Assembly: GCA_032622095.1 (NCBI GenBank)
Contig: CP136061.1
Span: 132,998,087 to 133,062,086, forward strand
Length of the DNA: 64,000 nt
Reading direction: 5' to 3'
Source: Siphonodentalium dalli
Lineage: Eukaryota > Mollusca > Scaphopoda > Gadilida > Siphonodentaliidae
Positions 22,721 to 35,979 of this stretch are shown piece after piece. Below the pieces are notes generated by a model. The model worked only from the letters and a program-made list of their open reading frames with translations. It was not told the DNA's origin and made no database searches. The translations under genes were made by a program, and so were the position numbers. Position 1 is the stretch's first letter, and every line of letters begins with the position of its first letter.

Positions 22721-23658
22721 TTTTGAGACCTGAACTCGGGTCACAAGCAAATCCTTCTGTACCATGAGAAATACATATATTTCTTTAAAAATAGACGAAG
22801 ACCTTTCAAAAGAACTCGATCTCATCATGAGTTTGCTCTACTGAATAATCCATCAAATCAAACTTCTAATCAGATTTCAAAGATCAATGACAAAATAAGA
22901 CTGGAATTACTCATGTTGAAATTCTCAATACAATTATCGGAGCTCAAAAATCACTGAAGGAAGCACAATGAAAAACTAATACCTGTAGCATGAAATTAAC
23001 AATGACGCCCTCCGCTGATAGACTAATGCCACTGGACAATCAGTTTATGAGTTTTTGAACACACCTACCCCTATAAATTTATTTTATAGCTTTAAGTTAA
23101 TCAGCCGAACAATCCGAACTCACAAAAGAAACTCTGATTCAATATGGTGGGAATAAAGGGTATTTATAGAATGGATGGCATAGGTGTGCTTGTTTTGGTC
23201 AAGCAATCGGTGCAATCGTGACCTCAGTTATGAAGGTGAAGCCCATATGAAATCTCTAGTCAGGCACACCTTGAAATAACTGGCCTGTTATGGGCATGCA
23301 GTGACAGACAGGATGCGAAAGTAAGAAAGGGCAGTGGGGCGACCTAATTTTGAAGGGCACATCAAAATATATGCTAAATATATAATATAAATATGATGAA
23401 AATGTACAGAATCGCATATATTAATAATCTGACATTTACAGTCATATTTGGAATTAATTTCTCTGTATCAACAGAACATGAAAAGAAATTGTAAATTTAA
23501 TTATAACCTAATTTGTGACCAGTGAATAACAAAGGTGCCGGAACCCCAAGAAGATCCGTTTCAGCCCCATGGGATGTCCAATGCAACAAAAACTAGGAGG
23601 AATTTATAGGAGATGATTTAGTTGATTGATTATAGATAGCATAATGCATTAGCCTTAA
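22721..23658. other. Intronic sequence without recognised feature
   Basis: AT-rich, no exon or repeat recognised. Confidence 0.4.
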
Positions 23659-23878
23659 TACAGTAATGCCCTAAATAATTGACTCCTTAACCACAGCAGT
23701 ATTATGGGTAATTTTTTAGGATTTAGTCGGAAATATGGCTTGTTGCCATTCATCGGAAAGCTCTCAGTGAGAACTTTTCGATGAATGGTAACAAGCCATA
23801 TTTCCAACCGTAAATCCTGAAAAATTACCCATAATTCTGCTGTGGTTAAGGAGTCGTTTACTTAGGGCATTACTGAAG
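23659..23878. mobile_element. Family A palindrome
   Basis: TACAGTAATGCCCTAAATAAT to cttagggcattactgaa; both arms nearly complete, centre ggaaagctctcagtgagaac. Confidence 0.85.
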
Positions 23879-24363
23879 GTAATAGTTCAATTGCATTCCA
23901 CTGGGGGTATGTAGTATTCAGCCCAAGAAGTGATACAGTTATACCAATCAACACAGGTAGAATGGCACCTTCGCCCCATTGTCCCTCCTGCAAGGGGGGC
24001 GGGAATGAACTGCTCAGCCATCCCTAGTGATAGGCTTATAATGCTTGAAAATTGCATGATGTCTGGTTAAAGATCCACTTTCTCTATCATTCTGATCAAA
24101 TCTAATTTAGTGTGAAGGAGTGAACTTTAAATGTTCAAACTCACTTGTCCTCCAATTTCCCTTTACAATAATTACATCATTGTATGTATTAGAAAATAAA
24201 ATATGTTCAAACCAAACCAAGCCATTCTGGGGATTCTGGAAGGAAATTTTCTGACCAATTTTCCCCTTCCTTTTGCCACACCCCCATCCCGTGGCGGAAG
24301 TAAGAGGGCCAGCTGCACCCTCTGTATACTGTCAGCCTTGATACGGAAGGGTATCATAATATT

Positions 24364-24582
24364 TTAACCCATTCATGACAGGAGCTGCGCTTGAGCAGCA
24401 TTAAAGATCCTGTGCCAGTGCATTCTCTTATATATGCGAGCCTCACATATATGTGAGAATGCTCTGGCTTTTAAATAAGGTCAAGGTAAATATTGTTAGG
24501 CAAATGTATTCTCTTACATATGTGAGTCTCACATATATAAGAGAATGCATGAATAGGGGCAGGGTTTTCACAAAAGGGTTAA
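24364..24582. mobile_element. Family C piggyBac-like MITE (copy 3)
   Basis: TTAA-CCCATTCATGACAGGAGC and CACAAAAGGG-TTAA. Two shortened cassette hairpins lie around ggtcaaggtaaatattgtta. Confidence 0.8.
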
Positions 24583-25026
24583 CAATTCTCAGTGATACAT
24601 GTAGGTAACCAAATTTATGCAAAAGGCTAGATAAATTGATGATTATTAAAAGTAACATCTTGAAGATAATGTCAAACACTTCACACACACACACCATGAT
24701 TCCGGGTTGTAATTGTGACACTGATGAAGCTAATGTATTCTGGACAGATGTTGTTTTCAATGTTTCTGAAATGAAGTGGTTGTGTCACTTAGAACAAGAA
24801 GTTACTATCATTCATTGTGTTGACACCGGCTATTATCTGTCACATGGAATAATTTAAAGTCCAATGCTTCTGTTTCTGCTCCTTATAGCATCATTAATAG
24901 ATAACAGTCAGTACACAGGTGTGTGTTAAGTACAAGTGGTGGGATTTCTCAGATGAAATTGGTGTTTTTGATGATTTTGAACTTGAATTTTTTTGTTGAC
25001 TTTTTATATTAATTTCATTAATTTTC

Positions 25027-25425
25027 AGTTAAAGATGCACAATCTGAATTAACGCTCCCAAATTACTATTTGTTTGGCTTTGAGGGTAAAAAATAGTTGA
25101 TTTGAGTCAAACCCACTCATCAAAGCTCAGAGTAATTAGATAATGATTTTTGAAATGGACAAAATTGCAGATGAAGATGGATAAAACAAACTCTAAAATC
25201 AAGTGGCTTTGGGTGTTAGAAATTTGACAATCCGGCCAAATTTAGTTGAACAAAATGTTGATAAATAAAAACTTTTGGGCAATTTTATACCATATTTGAC
25301 TGGTTAGCATTATTTTTTGGCTATTAATTGATTCTGATAACTGTAGCGGCATTTCAAGAAATGTTGTTGTTGTTGGAATCTGATGATATGGAGACCATCA
25401 GATCGGATTTAGTACCTTTAAGAGC
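25027..25425. mobile_element. Family G element (copy 3)
   Basis: Left part ttaaagatgcacaatctgaa and ttggctttgagggtaaaaaa, middle gcagatgaagatggataaaa, right end gatcggatttagtaccttta. Same layout as 27843-28235 in the opposite direction. Confidence 0.7.
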
Positions 25426-25539
25426 CGAACATAGAAGGTGATAATAGGAAGGTGAATAATCACTAGAAAACAGAATCAATTCATAATAGTTTTTTTCAAA
25501 GTTTAAAGTGTATTAAATAGACCATATTACTAAACCTCC

Positions 25540-26290
25540 CGCAACGAAGTTGGGGGGTGGGGGTATACTGGAATCCTCTTGTCCATCCATCGTCCATCCG
25601 TCGTCCGTGGACACAAAGGTGTCCGAAGTTTTTCTCAGTCGTTCTTTGATCATTTTACGTGAAACTTGGCACAGACATCAACCACCATGGGAACCTGTGC
25701 ATCTTCGAATGTGACGCCTGTCACACTTTTTTTGGTGGAGTTTTTTTACTTTGAAAATTTTCGCAACATGCATAATTTTGTCCAAGCTTTTATTCCTATA
25801 TATTTAGGTCCATTTTAAAAAAACTTGGCACAGATATTTAATACCATGGGAACCTGTGAACCTGCAATTATGATATTTGTCCGACTTTTTTTTGGTGGAA
25901 TTATCCCCCCTTTTTCGACTTAGAAAATTTTCACAACGTGTATAATTTTGTCCGAGCTTTTATTCCTACATTTTTTGGTCAATTTTTAAAAAAACTTGGC
26001 ACAGATATTTAGTACCATGGCTACCTGTGATTATGACGATTATCCCCCCTTTTTGACTTTTCAGAATTTTGTCCGAGCTTTTATTCCTACATTTTTAGGT
26101 CAATGTTTTTTATTTAGTACCATGGGAATCTGCACCTGCGATTATGATGTCTGTCCAACTTTGTTGTGGAGTTATTCCCCTTTCTCAACTTTTTTTTCGC
26201 AACATGCATAATTTTGTCCGAGTCTTTTATTCCTGCATTTTTTCTGTCAATAGGTTTAAGATTGGGGGTTTGGGATGTGCACCTGCAATG
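25540..26290. repeat. Dispersed repeat with ~165-bp tandem units
   Basis: After ctcccgcaacgaagttgggg and a (cCATCCgtcgt)-type stretch, about four units share aaacttggcacagatattta, accatgggaacctgtg and cataattttgtccgagcttt. A non-coding repeat type I associate with lophotrochozoan genomes. Confidence 0.65.
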
Positions 26291-26486
26291 GGAACTGTTA
26301 TTTTATTATTTTAGCTTAATGTTTACTGACATGTAAAACATCTTAGTGTTTTAAAAACAACGGGGGTATCCATAGTCCCAGTCCCATTGAGACAATCACA
26401 CCTATAGTTTGGAATTTGTCATTTGATGTGTTCTGTGTCTCTCTCATTCACTGTCACACGGAATGTTTTAAAGTAAAATGCTTCTG

Positions 26487-26561
26487 TTTCCGACTAAATC
26501 CTGAAAAATTACCCATAATTATGCTGTGGTTAAGGAGTCGATTATTTAGGGCATTACCGTA
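26487..26561. mobile_element. Family A right-arm fragment
   Basis: tttccgactaaatcctgaaa through attatgctgtggttaagg to gggcattaccgTA. Confidence 0.75.
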
Positions 26562-27067
26562 GGTCGTTTGCTGAACTTATCATCTGAACATTTCCTCCAA
26601 TATGACCACTTCTGAACTTCAATTATCTGTCGTTTGCTCATGATTCCTGAAAACCCCATCCAGCTAAATAATAAACTGTTTTATGACTATGTGGGTGAAT
26701 ACATTTAGCACAGAAATGGTTAATACCTTCTCATGTCAGATACTCAAGTTAGAATTACACAAGATGGGTTGGGGGAACGTGACACCAAACATTTGTTCTT
26801 TTCTTTTTATTGTTGTAAATTGTACCTATATATCTATTGAGGTTGTTGTGATCCCAGCTTTTTGACAGGCAACAGGCAAATAAACTCTTTGATTGGCTTA
26901 TTAATCTCATCGTTATGGCTACTTGTCAAAGACAATAAACACTCAGTTATCTTTCTTATGACAAAAGGTCAAAGCATAAAGCTTTATACTGACAATTGTA
27001 CTAGTTTTATGCTGTCAAAGCTGATATGTAACAGATTTTCATCAATATATAGTCTCAATCGCTGACT

Positions 27068-27289
27068 TTAACCCTTTCAGTGCCATGTCCGATTTTTGTA
27101 TCAACCCATATTTCCTTGATCATTTTTCAAATTTATTGATTACAATAATGTGATACATTGATGGAAAGAGCTCTATTAATAAAACGCTCTTTCCATCAAT
27201 GTATCACATTATTATAATCAATAAATTTGAAAAATGATCAAGGAAATAAGGGTTGATACAAAAATCGGACTTGGCACTGAAAGGATTAA
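27068..27289. mobile_element. Family E piggyBac-like palindromic MITE (copy 2)
   Basis: TTAA-CCCTTTCAGTGCCATGTC, centre gaaagagctctattaataaaacgctctttcc, right end GACTTGGCACTGAAAGGA-TTAA. Almost the entire element is inverted repeat. Confidence 0.9.
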
Positions 27290-27842
27290 TAACTACGGTA
27301 TTGGAACACATTTCTGACAGTTCTGTGGAAGCGAGATTGGGCTCGCAGAACCAGATTTGTTCATGAACAAAATATATTGCAATACGTCCACACACATGTG
27401 ATTCTATCTGGGAATAATGAAGGAGTGCTTTGCATATTACATGTACATGTATGTAATATAATGCTGTAGAGGTAATGTCACGACATTTCCGGTGTTTTAA
27501 GGTGCCCTATTTTGGGAATTGGCAAGTTCATGTACCAAGTTGGATATTTGCAATGTGATAAATATTGACTATCCCAATTACTATCTATTTGAAAGTTATG
27601 TTGTTTTGTTAGGTGACACAAATTTAATTAACTGGTTTTAATACGAACCCGCAGACAACTATTTTCACCGAAATTGCAAAACAAACCAAATTTTGCCATG
27701 CATGGTGTTCAGTTTGTGTACAACTTCTCACAAAAACGTTCTCTCAGTCATAATATCATGGAAGGGGAAAAGAGAATAATTAAATTGCTGTAGCTTTATA
27801 GAATTTTTTTTAAATATAGACTGAAATGTGTATCGATGAGTT

Positions 27843-28235
27843 AAAGGTACTCAATCTGATTTGACGGTCCCCATATAATCAGATTCCAACAACAACAAAT
27901 TTTTTTAGAAATGCTTCTTCAGTTATCATTATTGATTAATGCCCAAAAATAATACAAACCACTGTCAACTATAGTATACAATTTATCAACATGTTGTTTG
28001 ACGAAATTTTGCCTTATTATCAACACAAAGCCTCTTGATTTTAGAGTTATCCATCTTCATCCGCAATTTGGTCCAAGACTGTTGGCTCATCGACATTTGC
28101 TGGGCCACCACTAAGTCTCAATGGTGAAAAATAATAGATGTCAAAAATCGATATCTAATAACTCTGAGCTTTGATAGGTGGGTTCCTCAACTCGAATCAA
28201 ATATGTTTTGCCCCCGAATCCAAATAAATAGTAGG
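27843..28235. mobile_element. Family G element (copy 4)
   Basis: Starts aaggtactcaatctgatttg, with inner blocks agagttatccatcttcatcc, aatcgatatctaataactct and ggttcctcaactcgaatcaa, ending aatagtaggggcactt. Confidence 0.7.
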
Positions 28236-28562
28236 GGCACTTAAATTGAGCGGCACTTACACGGATTATGGATAATTAATGGCTTATATATTCTCCTCGT
28301 TCATGCTACCAAACTCCTCAAATATCAAGCTGGGAACATATTTTACCAAAAACACTGAAATTTGTTGATTATGGCCCCTCCATCTGTATTTATGTCTCTA
28401 TATTTTTTTTTAATTTTGAATAGGTTTTTATGTTTCATATCTAAATATTAGAAAAAAAATGAAAATGTGGAGTTGTTTACCATTTAAGAGATAGTATTGC
28501 TCAGTTTTATTGAACTATATGTCAGTTTGTGGGTCTCATCTTTACATTTATAGATTTTAGAT

Positions 28563-28690
28563 CCACGGAAAAGGAGTGTAACCTGATTCGTGTATCTGGG
28601 CAAATTTGTCAGTTGCTTACCAGGGGTCGGTGGTTTCTACATGCAGTGAAGTAATATCCAATGAAATTAAACCAAACCTATCCATCAGAT
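28563..28690 (+). mobile_element. SINE fragment with uninterrupted site
   Basis: tgattcgtgtatctgggcaa, tttgtcagttgcttaccaggggtcggtgg and tttctacatgcagtgaagta match the SINE at 9719-10548, but without the family D insertion. Confidence 0.6.
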
Positions 28691-29169
28691 TAAATGATAA
28701 CGACAGACTCAAAGGGTTATATAGGAACTGATGGGAAAATTGACTGCTAATATCTAGTGTAACCATTCTCTAAAGTATCTGTTTCCTTCCACGATATATG
28801 TTGTCTGATTGCTTCCCTGTCGCTGGGTGACATCTCTGTGAAATGTCCTCTTCAAATGTATACAATAATAGCATGGGAATTAGTCCGTCAATCCAGTTGG
28901 TCCGTTTGCGTTCTGATGGTGTGGATTTAAGCTTTCATATTCGTCATCCACTGTGAGTTACACAATATAAATATGTAGTGTTGTTCTGCATTCTGTTGTT
29001 CTGGTAATGGACATAAAAGGATTATTATTGGTTATTAATGATGTTTTCAGTGGTCCAGGTCCGTCTATTTTTATATAGATCATATCATGAATCTACTCTG
29101 GCTACGCATGTAGAGATCATATTCTTCCATTTCAAAACCTGGGAACTTTTTGAATTTAGAAGCTCTTCA

Positions 29170-29410
29170 TTAACCCTTTCAGTGCCAATTTAAAGTCCGA
29201 TTTTTGTATCAACCAATATTTCCTTGATCATTTTTCAAATTTATTGATTATAATATTGTGACACATTGATGGAAAGAGCTCTTAGAGCTCTTTCCATCAA
29301 TCTATTTCCATCAATACACATGTATCACAATATTATAATCAATAAATTTGAAAAATGATCAAGGAAATATTGGTTGATACAAAAATTGGACTTGGCACTG
29401 AAAGGGTTAA
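29170..29410. mobile_element. Family E piggyBac-like palindromic MITE (copy 3)
   Basis: TTAA-CCCTTTCAGTGCCAATTT and GACTTGGCACTGAAAGGG-TTAA. The centre gagctcttagagctctttcc has a small duplication (tccatcaatctatttccatc). A family F remnant (gttgaacttattatctgaac) follows at 29436-29460. Confidence 0.9.
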
Positions 29411-29941
29411 CCATTTCTTTACAAAAGAATTTTAGTGTTGAACTTATTATCTGAACATTTCCCACCAATGAATAGGACTCATTCTGTGCTTGTATTATCG
29501 GTTATTTGCTTGTATTTCCTGAATATCCTGAATGATAACTCAAGTTATGATTATTTGATGGCTTTCAAATTTAGTATGTGGATCATTTCTAAAAAAAAAG
29601 CGACTTGTCAAATAAAGCCACCTTATTCGGGCAACGTATGGCCTTGTGGCCTTTTATGTTATGTGAGAAATCAAGTCTTTTATAAGTGCTTCATTAATAA
29701 CCATTGCCATGATTACAGCCTGACAGGCTATAAGCCTGTTAAATTGACTGGTTCAATAAAATTTGTCAGTTCATGTCTTAATTTTGTCTACCACTAAAAA
29801 ACTGCTCAGCAAATAGATTGTGTGGTATCATAATTAAGATTTTTTTTTCATTGCAGTCATGGATATTATACTTTATGAAATACATGGCTAAAAGTATAAA
29901 AAAAGGCTAAACTTTCCTGTTGATGACTGCATACTTTTAGA

Positions 29942-30189
29942 ATAACCCTTTATGTACTAAATTGATTCTCCCATTCACTCATAAAAGTATATTATTCGTT
30001 TGAAGGGAAGTTCAGGAAACATAAGCAGACGACAGACAGCTAAAATGATGATACATGTGCTGAAGAATTCCTATTCATTGGTGGGAAATGTTTAGATAAT
30101 AAGTTCCATGGTCGTTTGTTGAACATATAATCTGAACATTTTTTAGGGATGACTACTCATCAATGAGTATTTAGCATAGAAAGGGTTAA
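29942..30189. mobile_element. Family F piggyBac-like MITE, best borders
   Basis: ATAA-CCCTTTATGTACTAAATT at the left and AGCATAGAAAGGG-TTAA at the right, with inner inverted repeat gtttagataataagttcca / cgtttgttgaacatataatctgaac. These borders place family F with the TTAA class. Confidence 0.75.
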
Positions 30190-30648
30190 TCCCGTATATC
30201 GCTAGTTTTGATTTTTGAATTTCAGTTGATTCATTTACATGTAGCCTACGTTCAACATGTATGTAATTTTACGTTCTTGTTAAAACCATACATGACATGC
30301 TTGACACAATGTGAAATATTGTGGTACTGCCAGGTAAACCCCAACATCAAAGGATCCCACACGTTTCAATCAATGCTCAATGATAGAGATCTATGTTGAT
30401 AGTTGAAAAAAATCAATGTGCAGTGTTGGCATGTTTATTGTACATCATCAAATATTCACATGAACATGCTATCAACACGAGCTGCAGAATAAATGTTGTG
30501 CTGAATCTGATGAATGATAGATTTGTTTCACAGTGCATGTCCGTGTAAAAATGTTCTTATTCCAAGGGAATATATTGGTTATAAACAACATAACGGAATG
30601 ATCAGGTACATGTATAATTTTTTGTGGAATTTTAGATTCAGTCTAAAG

Positions 30649-30865
30649 TACAGTAATGCCCTAATTAATCGACTCCTTAACCACAGCAGAATTATGGGTA
30701 ACATTTCAGGATTTAGTCAGAAATATGGCTTTTTATCATTCATCGGAAAGCTCTACCTGAGAGCTTTCCGATGAATGGCAACAAGCCATATTTTCGACTA
30801 AATCCTGAAAAGTTACCCATAATTCTGCTGTGGTTAAGGAGTTGATTAATTAGGGCATTACTGTA
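30649..30865. mobile_element. Family A palindrome
   Basis: TACAGTAATGCCCTAATTAAT to attagggcattactgTA; both arms complete, centre gctctacctgagagc. Confidence 0.9.
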
Positions 30866-31376
30866 TTTTGTGGAAGTCATATTTCTTGCTGCAGATTTGT
30901 TTGTCATAGTTAGGTAGTGAGATCTGTTCTACAATATATATTTCCCCCAATGTTTTATAATATCCACCCTCCCCCCGATGATTTATAATATTTTTCTCCT
31001 GAACAAAGTTTCGGTGGTAGCTGATGTCTCTGCATCTGTGTGGGCATCTGATAATTATTTGCGTTTTCCTTCAATGACTGATTTAAAATTCAAGTTTTGA
31101 TCCTAAGTTGGGTGAATGAATTTTTCTAGTTATCAAGGTTTCTTTATGGATTTAGAATTTATTGTTATGGTTTCCAGATAATAACTTGAATTTTGATGCT
31201 GTGATTTGCTTAAAATTTAGACTTGTTTTACCAGTAGTGAACACAGGTCAACTTCTGGATCTGAGCGATGGTTGAATTTTGCCAAATGTATGACTTTTCT
31301 GATAGTGATAACCTGGATATGCCAATTTTTAGACTCTTAAAAAAAAAAAAAAAATTTAGATGAAGAAAATACTTTT
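30866..31376. other. Intronic sequence without recognised feature
   Basis: No exon or repeat family recognised. Confidence 0.4.
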
Positions 31377-31779
31377 TAGCTCAACTTGACTTGTCGATTA
31401 TTTCCGTAAGTCGTTCAAAAAGCAGCAATCTTGGATTTTACTCTTTGCATGACTAAATTGTTCGGCACACCCTACAGGCCACAACGTTCATCCAATCATC
31501 ACCAAACTTTATATGGATCTTCAGGGTGACCTCTAGATGGAAGCCATCAAATATTTCTGCACCGTTATAAAACATGGCTGCCAGCAGCCATCTTGGATTT
31601 CAAATTTAAATCCATCCGCACACCCTGCAGCCCACTTTTATTGGAGAAATGTTTGAAATGAAAATAATTTCATTTACACAATACAAGCCCTTTACTGTAA
31701 CTTTTTGACTTTCCTTCTTCTTTATCATTCTATTCTATTCTACTCAGCAAAAAATTGAATCCTTCCCAAGTTGAGCTAC
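31377..31779. repeat. Inverted-ended dispersed repeat
   Basis: Starts tagctcaacttg and ends caagttgagcta; inside are atcaccaaactttatatgga and cagcagccatcttggatttc. It resembles the 'tagctcacctgag' repeats at 56841. Non-coding. Confidence 0.55.
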
Positions 31780-32338
31780 AGTATCATTGACACTTTCATT
31801 TCTTAACAAGCAGGAAGTATTAGTTGACAGGTTTATTATGACACATACCATATCACGAAAATACTCAGAAAAGCAAAAAAAAAATCACATTTGTACCTGA
31901 TTACATTTCAATGTGTTGCACCTTCACATTGATATAAATCTGTCGGCTCATCCCAGTCCAGGATTATTTGAGCATCCTAAAATAAAAGAAACTCATTGTT
32001 ACACCTGTCATGAGATCCATTCTTAAAAACAAAGCACACCTCATCCTACATACCTGTTAATTGATTTCTTGTCTCACCTGTTCCCTCTATTCTCCTCTCG
32101 CGGTGCTCCTCCCTTCATAGAGAGCTCTTCATCATTTGTCTGCATATCTTTGAAGGATAATTAGCTTTCTTATAACTGCCTGGTCCATCAAAACCACCCA
32201 TGTTGCCACTTATACCTGTATATATCTCAGACATCTGGGATGGACATTTGTTGAGCCTTAGGGAATATTTGTCTGGCCTTTATGATGGAATTACAAGCTT
32301 TTGCATCTTCCTGTTAGTTCCTTCCAAAGTTATTTATG

Positions 32339-32471
32339 CACATGTGCAGGTGTCTGACCGGATCTGACCATCAGTATGGTTGTGCTTAATGTGGAGGAAT
32401 TTCTGCACATGTGCAGGTGTTTGTAGGGATCTGACCATCCCTATGGTTGTGCTTTATGTAGAGGAATTTAT
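32339..32471. repeat. Two tandem ~67-bp units
   Basis: gcacatgtgcaggtgt..tggttgtgctt.atgt.gaggaattt occurs twice back to back with few differences. Confidence 0.8.
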
Positions 32472-33024
32472 ACCTCATTCAAAGCTTTCTCAGTCTGCTA
32501 ACCAAGAGGGGCTGGGATTGCGATGTTTCTAAACTAGGATTTCTCACTTCAAATAATATATGGTTGTGACAGAGTTACATGTTTCTGAGCTTTTTTACTC
32601 AATTCATCTTTACTGTGGTTTATTCACAAGAAATGTATTTTGTTCTTATTCAGGTTGGTACATTATTTACAGTGCCACCCCCCCACACACCCCCTCTCCC
32701 ACTGCCATAGTTGGAAACAACATAATTCGCACTAGATACTGGTTGGAAATTCTAACTATCTGAATAACTGTTTCCATCTGATATTTCCAACTAATATTGT
32801 GACAGACATGAAATTACTAACTTTTGAAAATTTTGGCTGAATTTTTTATGAATGATGAAGTACCCCCTCCACACCTCCAGTTGCCAAGACCCTGCAGTAA
32901 GTTTGACACCCTTTGAACTTTCCTATTATATAAGCAAACTTATTGAATTGTTCAACTCCCGGTAGGAGACAAGTAAAACAGATTTATTTTAACATTTCAG
33001 TTTCCTATTTGCATGCAATGTGAG

Positions 33025-33740
33025 CAAGTCTGGATATCGTGGGTCTGACATTTGCATAATGAGGTCCCCAGAGGGTTAATTTTAATAGTAATGCCACCCT
33101 GCACAGCAGGTAGCATCACCACATTCGGCCTCTGGGGACCTCATTCTTCTTAGGCGGCATTTCTGGGAAATATCTATAGTCTCAAATTAACATTGTTTTT
33201 AGTTACTTTTTCCATTCTATTCAGTTTCTATATCTCCTAATTTGCAGAAGGTAAAATGCATAATCGAGGTGACTAATGGGTGAACATCACCTACTTCAAC
33301 TGGGAAACCATCAATCTGATCCTAGGCCTCATAATTCAGCCAATAAGGAAACAACCAATTAATAACATATAATCAGGATGGTGTCACTAAATTCACCCTC
33401 TGGGAACCTCATTCTGCTGAGGTCTCAACTGCTATGGGAGACCTAGGATCAGATTGATGGTTTCCCAGTTGAAGTTGGTGATGTTCACTCATTAGTCACC
33501 TCGATTATGTATTTTAGTTTCTGTAAATTATGGGATATATCAACTGAACAGAAGGAAAACAGTAACTAAAAGCATGTTAAATTGAGACTATAGATACTTC
33601 CCAGAAGATGAGGCTTAAGCAGAATGAGGTCCCCAGAGGGTGAATTTAGTGATGCGAGCCCACTGTGCGAGGTTGCGTCACTAAATTCACCCTCCGGGGA
33701 CCTCATTTTGCAAATAACAGACACACTATTTCAAGGCTTG
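33025..33740. mobile_element. Family D hAT-like element, long form
   Basis: Left end caagtctggatatcgtgggt, right end acacactatttcaaggcttg. It carries an additional internal half hairpin (33370-33420) and partial duplication of the core (tcagtttctatatctcc.. and its inverse), so it is about 715 bp. It ends 69 bp before the next exon. Confidence 0.8.
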
Positions 33741-33809
33741 ATTATAGAGATCGAGGGTTAACTTATCTGCTCTGTTATTACCATTTTATTTAAATTTTTA
33801 TCGCTGTAG

Positions 33810-33929
33810 ATGGTGAAGGAGCGTGATGAGGAGGCGGCCATAGCGGATAATGTCGCTGACCTGGAACAGGTCCAGGAGAAATTCCCTCATGACAACCTCA
33901 ACCTGCATGATGACAAAGAAAAGCTCATC
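33810..33929 (+). CDS. ARHGAP20: Exon: last DH helix and DH-PH linker, ARHGAP20-like gene
   Basis: Forty codons between acceptor tcgctgtag and donor gtgagt, phase 0 at both ends. The translation begins MVKERDEEAAIADNVADLEQ and continues VQEKFPHDNLNLHDDKEKLI. The first part is a charged amphipathic helix matching the long last helix of DH domains (the position of '..ENLEKLLEIQ..' in Dbl proteins). The LHDDKEKLI segment corresponds to the usual 'N..R.LI.EG' stretch that leads into the PH domain. The preceding intron is 13.4 kb and filled with MITEs; the next is 16.5 kb. The methionine at the start is internal to the protein, not an initiator. Confidence 0.85.
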
Positions 33930-34334
33930 GTGAGTAAAAACAAGACATCAGCCTATTAGGTCACCTTGATTGACGCCATCTTGTTTTTCTTGGAACTCTG
34001 CCACCTCAGGGATAATTTCGGTGTATTTTGGTGCCAAGAAAAGCGATATCTGTCGGAAATCATTTTCTGCGAATTTAAAGACATAGTACCATTACCAAAA
34101 CCTGCATGTGATATATTTGAGGAATTCTAAAGACTCATAAATTAACTATCAAACTCAATTTGTTGATATTAATGTCACTTCGCCTCATATGACACTGTAT
34201 CCGCCAACAACTCGCCCTGTAAATTTTAATATACCAACAGACAATTGTGAAGTTCCCCTAGCTCCTCCCATAGATCTGGGTTCGTACGTTAGTCTGGAAT
34301 CCTCAAAAGTTTTGGAAATTTAAAATATTGCTTC

Positions 34335-34632
34335 CAAGCCTGGAAAATTTTGGAAAAGTTTGTCCAGAGCATGAATTTAGTGATGTTATCATGCATAGTG
34401 GGCTAGCATCACCAAATTCACCCTCTAGGGACCTCATTCTGTGTGGCCTCATCTGCTATGGGAGACTCAGATTGAAGTTCCCAAATTGTGAATATTGTGA
34501 TGTACACCCATTGGGAACCTTGATTATGCAATGTGTTGTCTGCCAATTTGGGGATATAGAGAAACTAAACTAAAAAAGAAATATAATCTATGTGAAGAAG
34601 TTTCTATAGAAATTTGATAATAAAGAAACTTT
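34335..34632. mobile_element. Family D, right end missing
   Basis: caagcctggaaaattttgga, part of the left hairpin (gcatgaatttagtgatgtta..ctcattctg), and core up to tttgataataaagaaacttt. Confidence 0.75.
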
Positions 34633-35032
34633 ATTTGCAACATAATCTTCATATGACCAAAGCTACAATGTATTTGGCCGACAACTGCCCGACAGAAGCA
34701 CTATCTGGAGTATTTTTTGGAGGGTGTCACCCACCCCTACACCCCCCCTCAGAATTTACAGCCCTGCTCCCAAGTCGCCCTCTAGGTTGGTCCCCGAATC
34801 TGCTCCGTGAATGTTTACTCTTTGTATAGGCAGCGGTGGGTTACCTAACAGTTGTTCAAAATGATACATCTCACCTATTCATACAATACCCTCATCATAA
34901 GAAGTATTCAAAGAATTATTTCATTTTTCTCACCTGTGGGTTCGTTATGTACACCTGAGGTTTATCTTGACATACCTGCACGATTTGAAGGTCCTGACCT
35001 GACTATACTTCAAACAACTTTCTATTGAGGCA

Positions 35033-35766
35033 ATGGTGAGCGCTATGTCTCTTTGTGTTGTGTTCCTATCACGAGGTTGCACTGTTGTCGGTCTTGCCTA
35101 ATGCAGTGGACACAATTTGTAGGGAAGAATGAAGTTCAATTGGTTAAATAAACACAGATTATTTTGATAAGGGTATCGCATTAAATGATGGCAAATTAAC
35201 CATTAAATTTTTTAAAGGACACACTGCTTCTAAAGTGTCTAAAGTGTGTCAAAATGTGTTTTATATACCATTTGCCAGTTTCGTTGAAATAGATACCTTG
35301 TGAAGAAGTCCCTGAATTGGTAGTCAATTGGCTGCCCATGAAAATAGCATTGTGATAATATATCTAAATTATTATTATAAATATATTTGACCATTTTCAT
35401 TCACAATCGACACCCAGCAATTTGAATTTCAGAAAGCCTGGATCGAGTTTGGTTCAGTTATTTTTTCATGTGGAATGTTTGAAAAATATTGTAAATATAT
35501 TTTATCATTCCAACACCAATTTAGACAGAGACATATATGGTGCAGGTTTTCATTTTTTGTGGGCATGGAGACCCTCCACCAATGGTGAGCACTATGTCAC
35601 ATTGTGTTGTGTACCTATCACAAGGTTGCACTGTTGTCTGTGCTGACTGATGCAGTGGACACAATTTGTTGGGAAGAATTCAAGTGTTCAAATAAACACG
35701 GATTATTTTGATAAGGGTATCACATTAAATGATAGCAAATTATCCATTATATTTCTTAAATGGACA
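35033..35766. repeat. Duplicated ~190-bp segment
   Basis: The stretch at 35033-35222 (caatggtgagcgctatgtct, gcagtggacacaatttgt, ttattttgataagggtatc) recurs at 35581-35766 in the same direction. A further small duplication (gaaaatctgaaattgct / gataatctgaaattgct) follows at 35773-35865. Confidence 0.75.
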
Positions 35767-35979
35767 GTTCTGGTTTGAAAATCTGAAATTGCTGATAAGG
35801 GATTTATGATGGAAAATTAAATGTTTTAAGTGAACAGTCCTGCTTTGATAATCTGAAATTGCTGCAATATAGTATAAGTATATTAGTCGAGAATGGTGAA
35901 TTCCATTCAGATGCATATTGCAATCTTCAAATGTATGTAAAGATCTATGATCCAGGAACATTATAGGGGTGATAGTTGC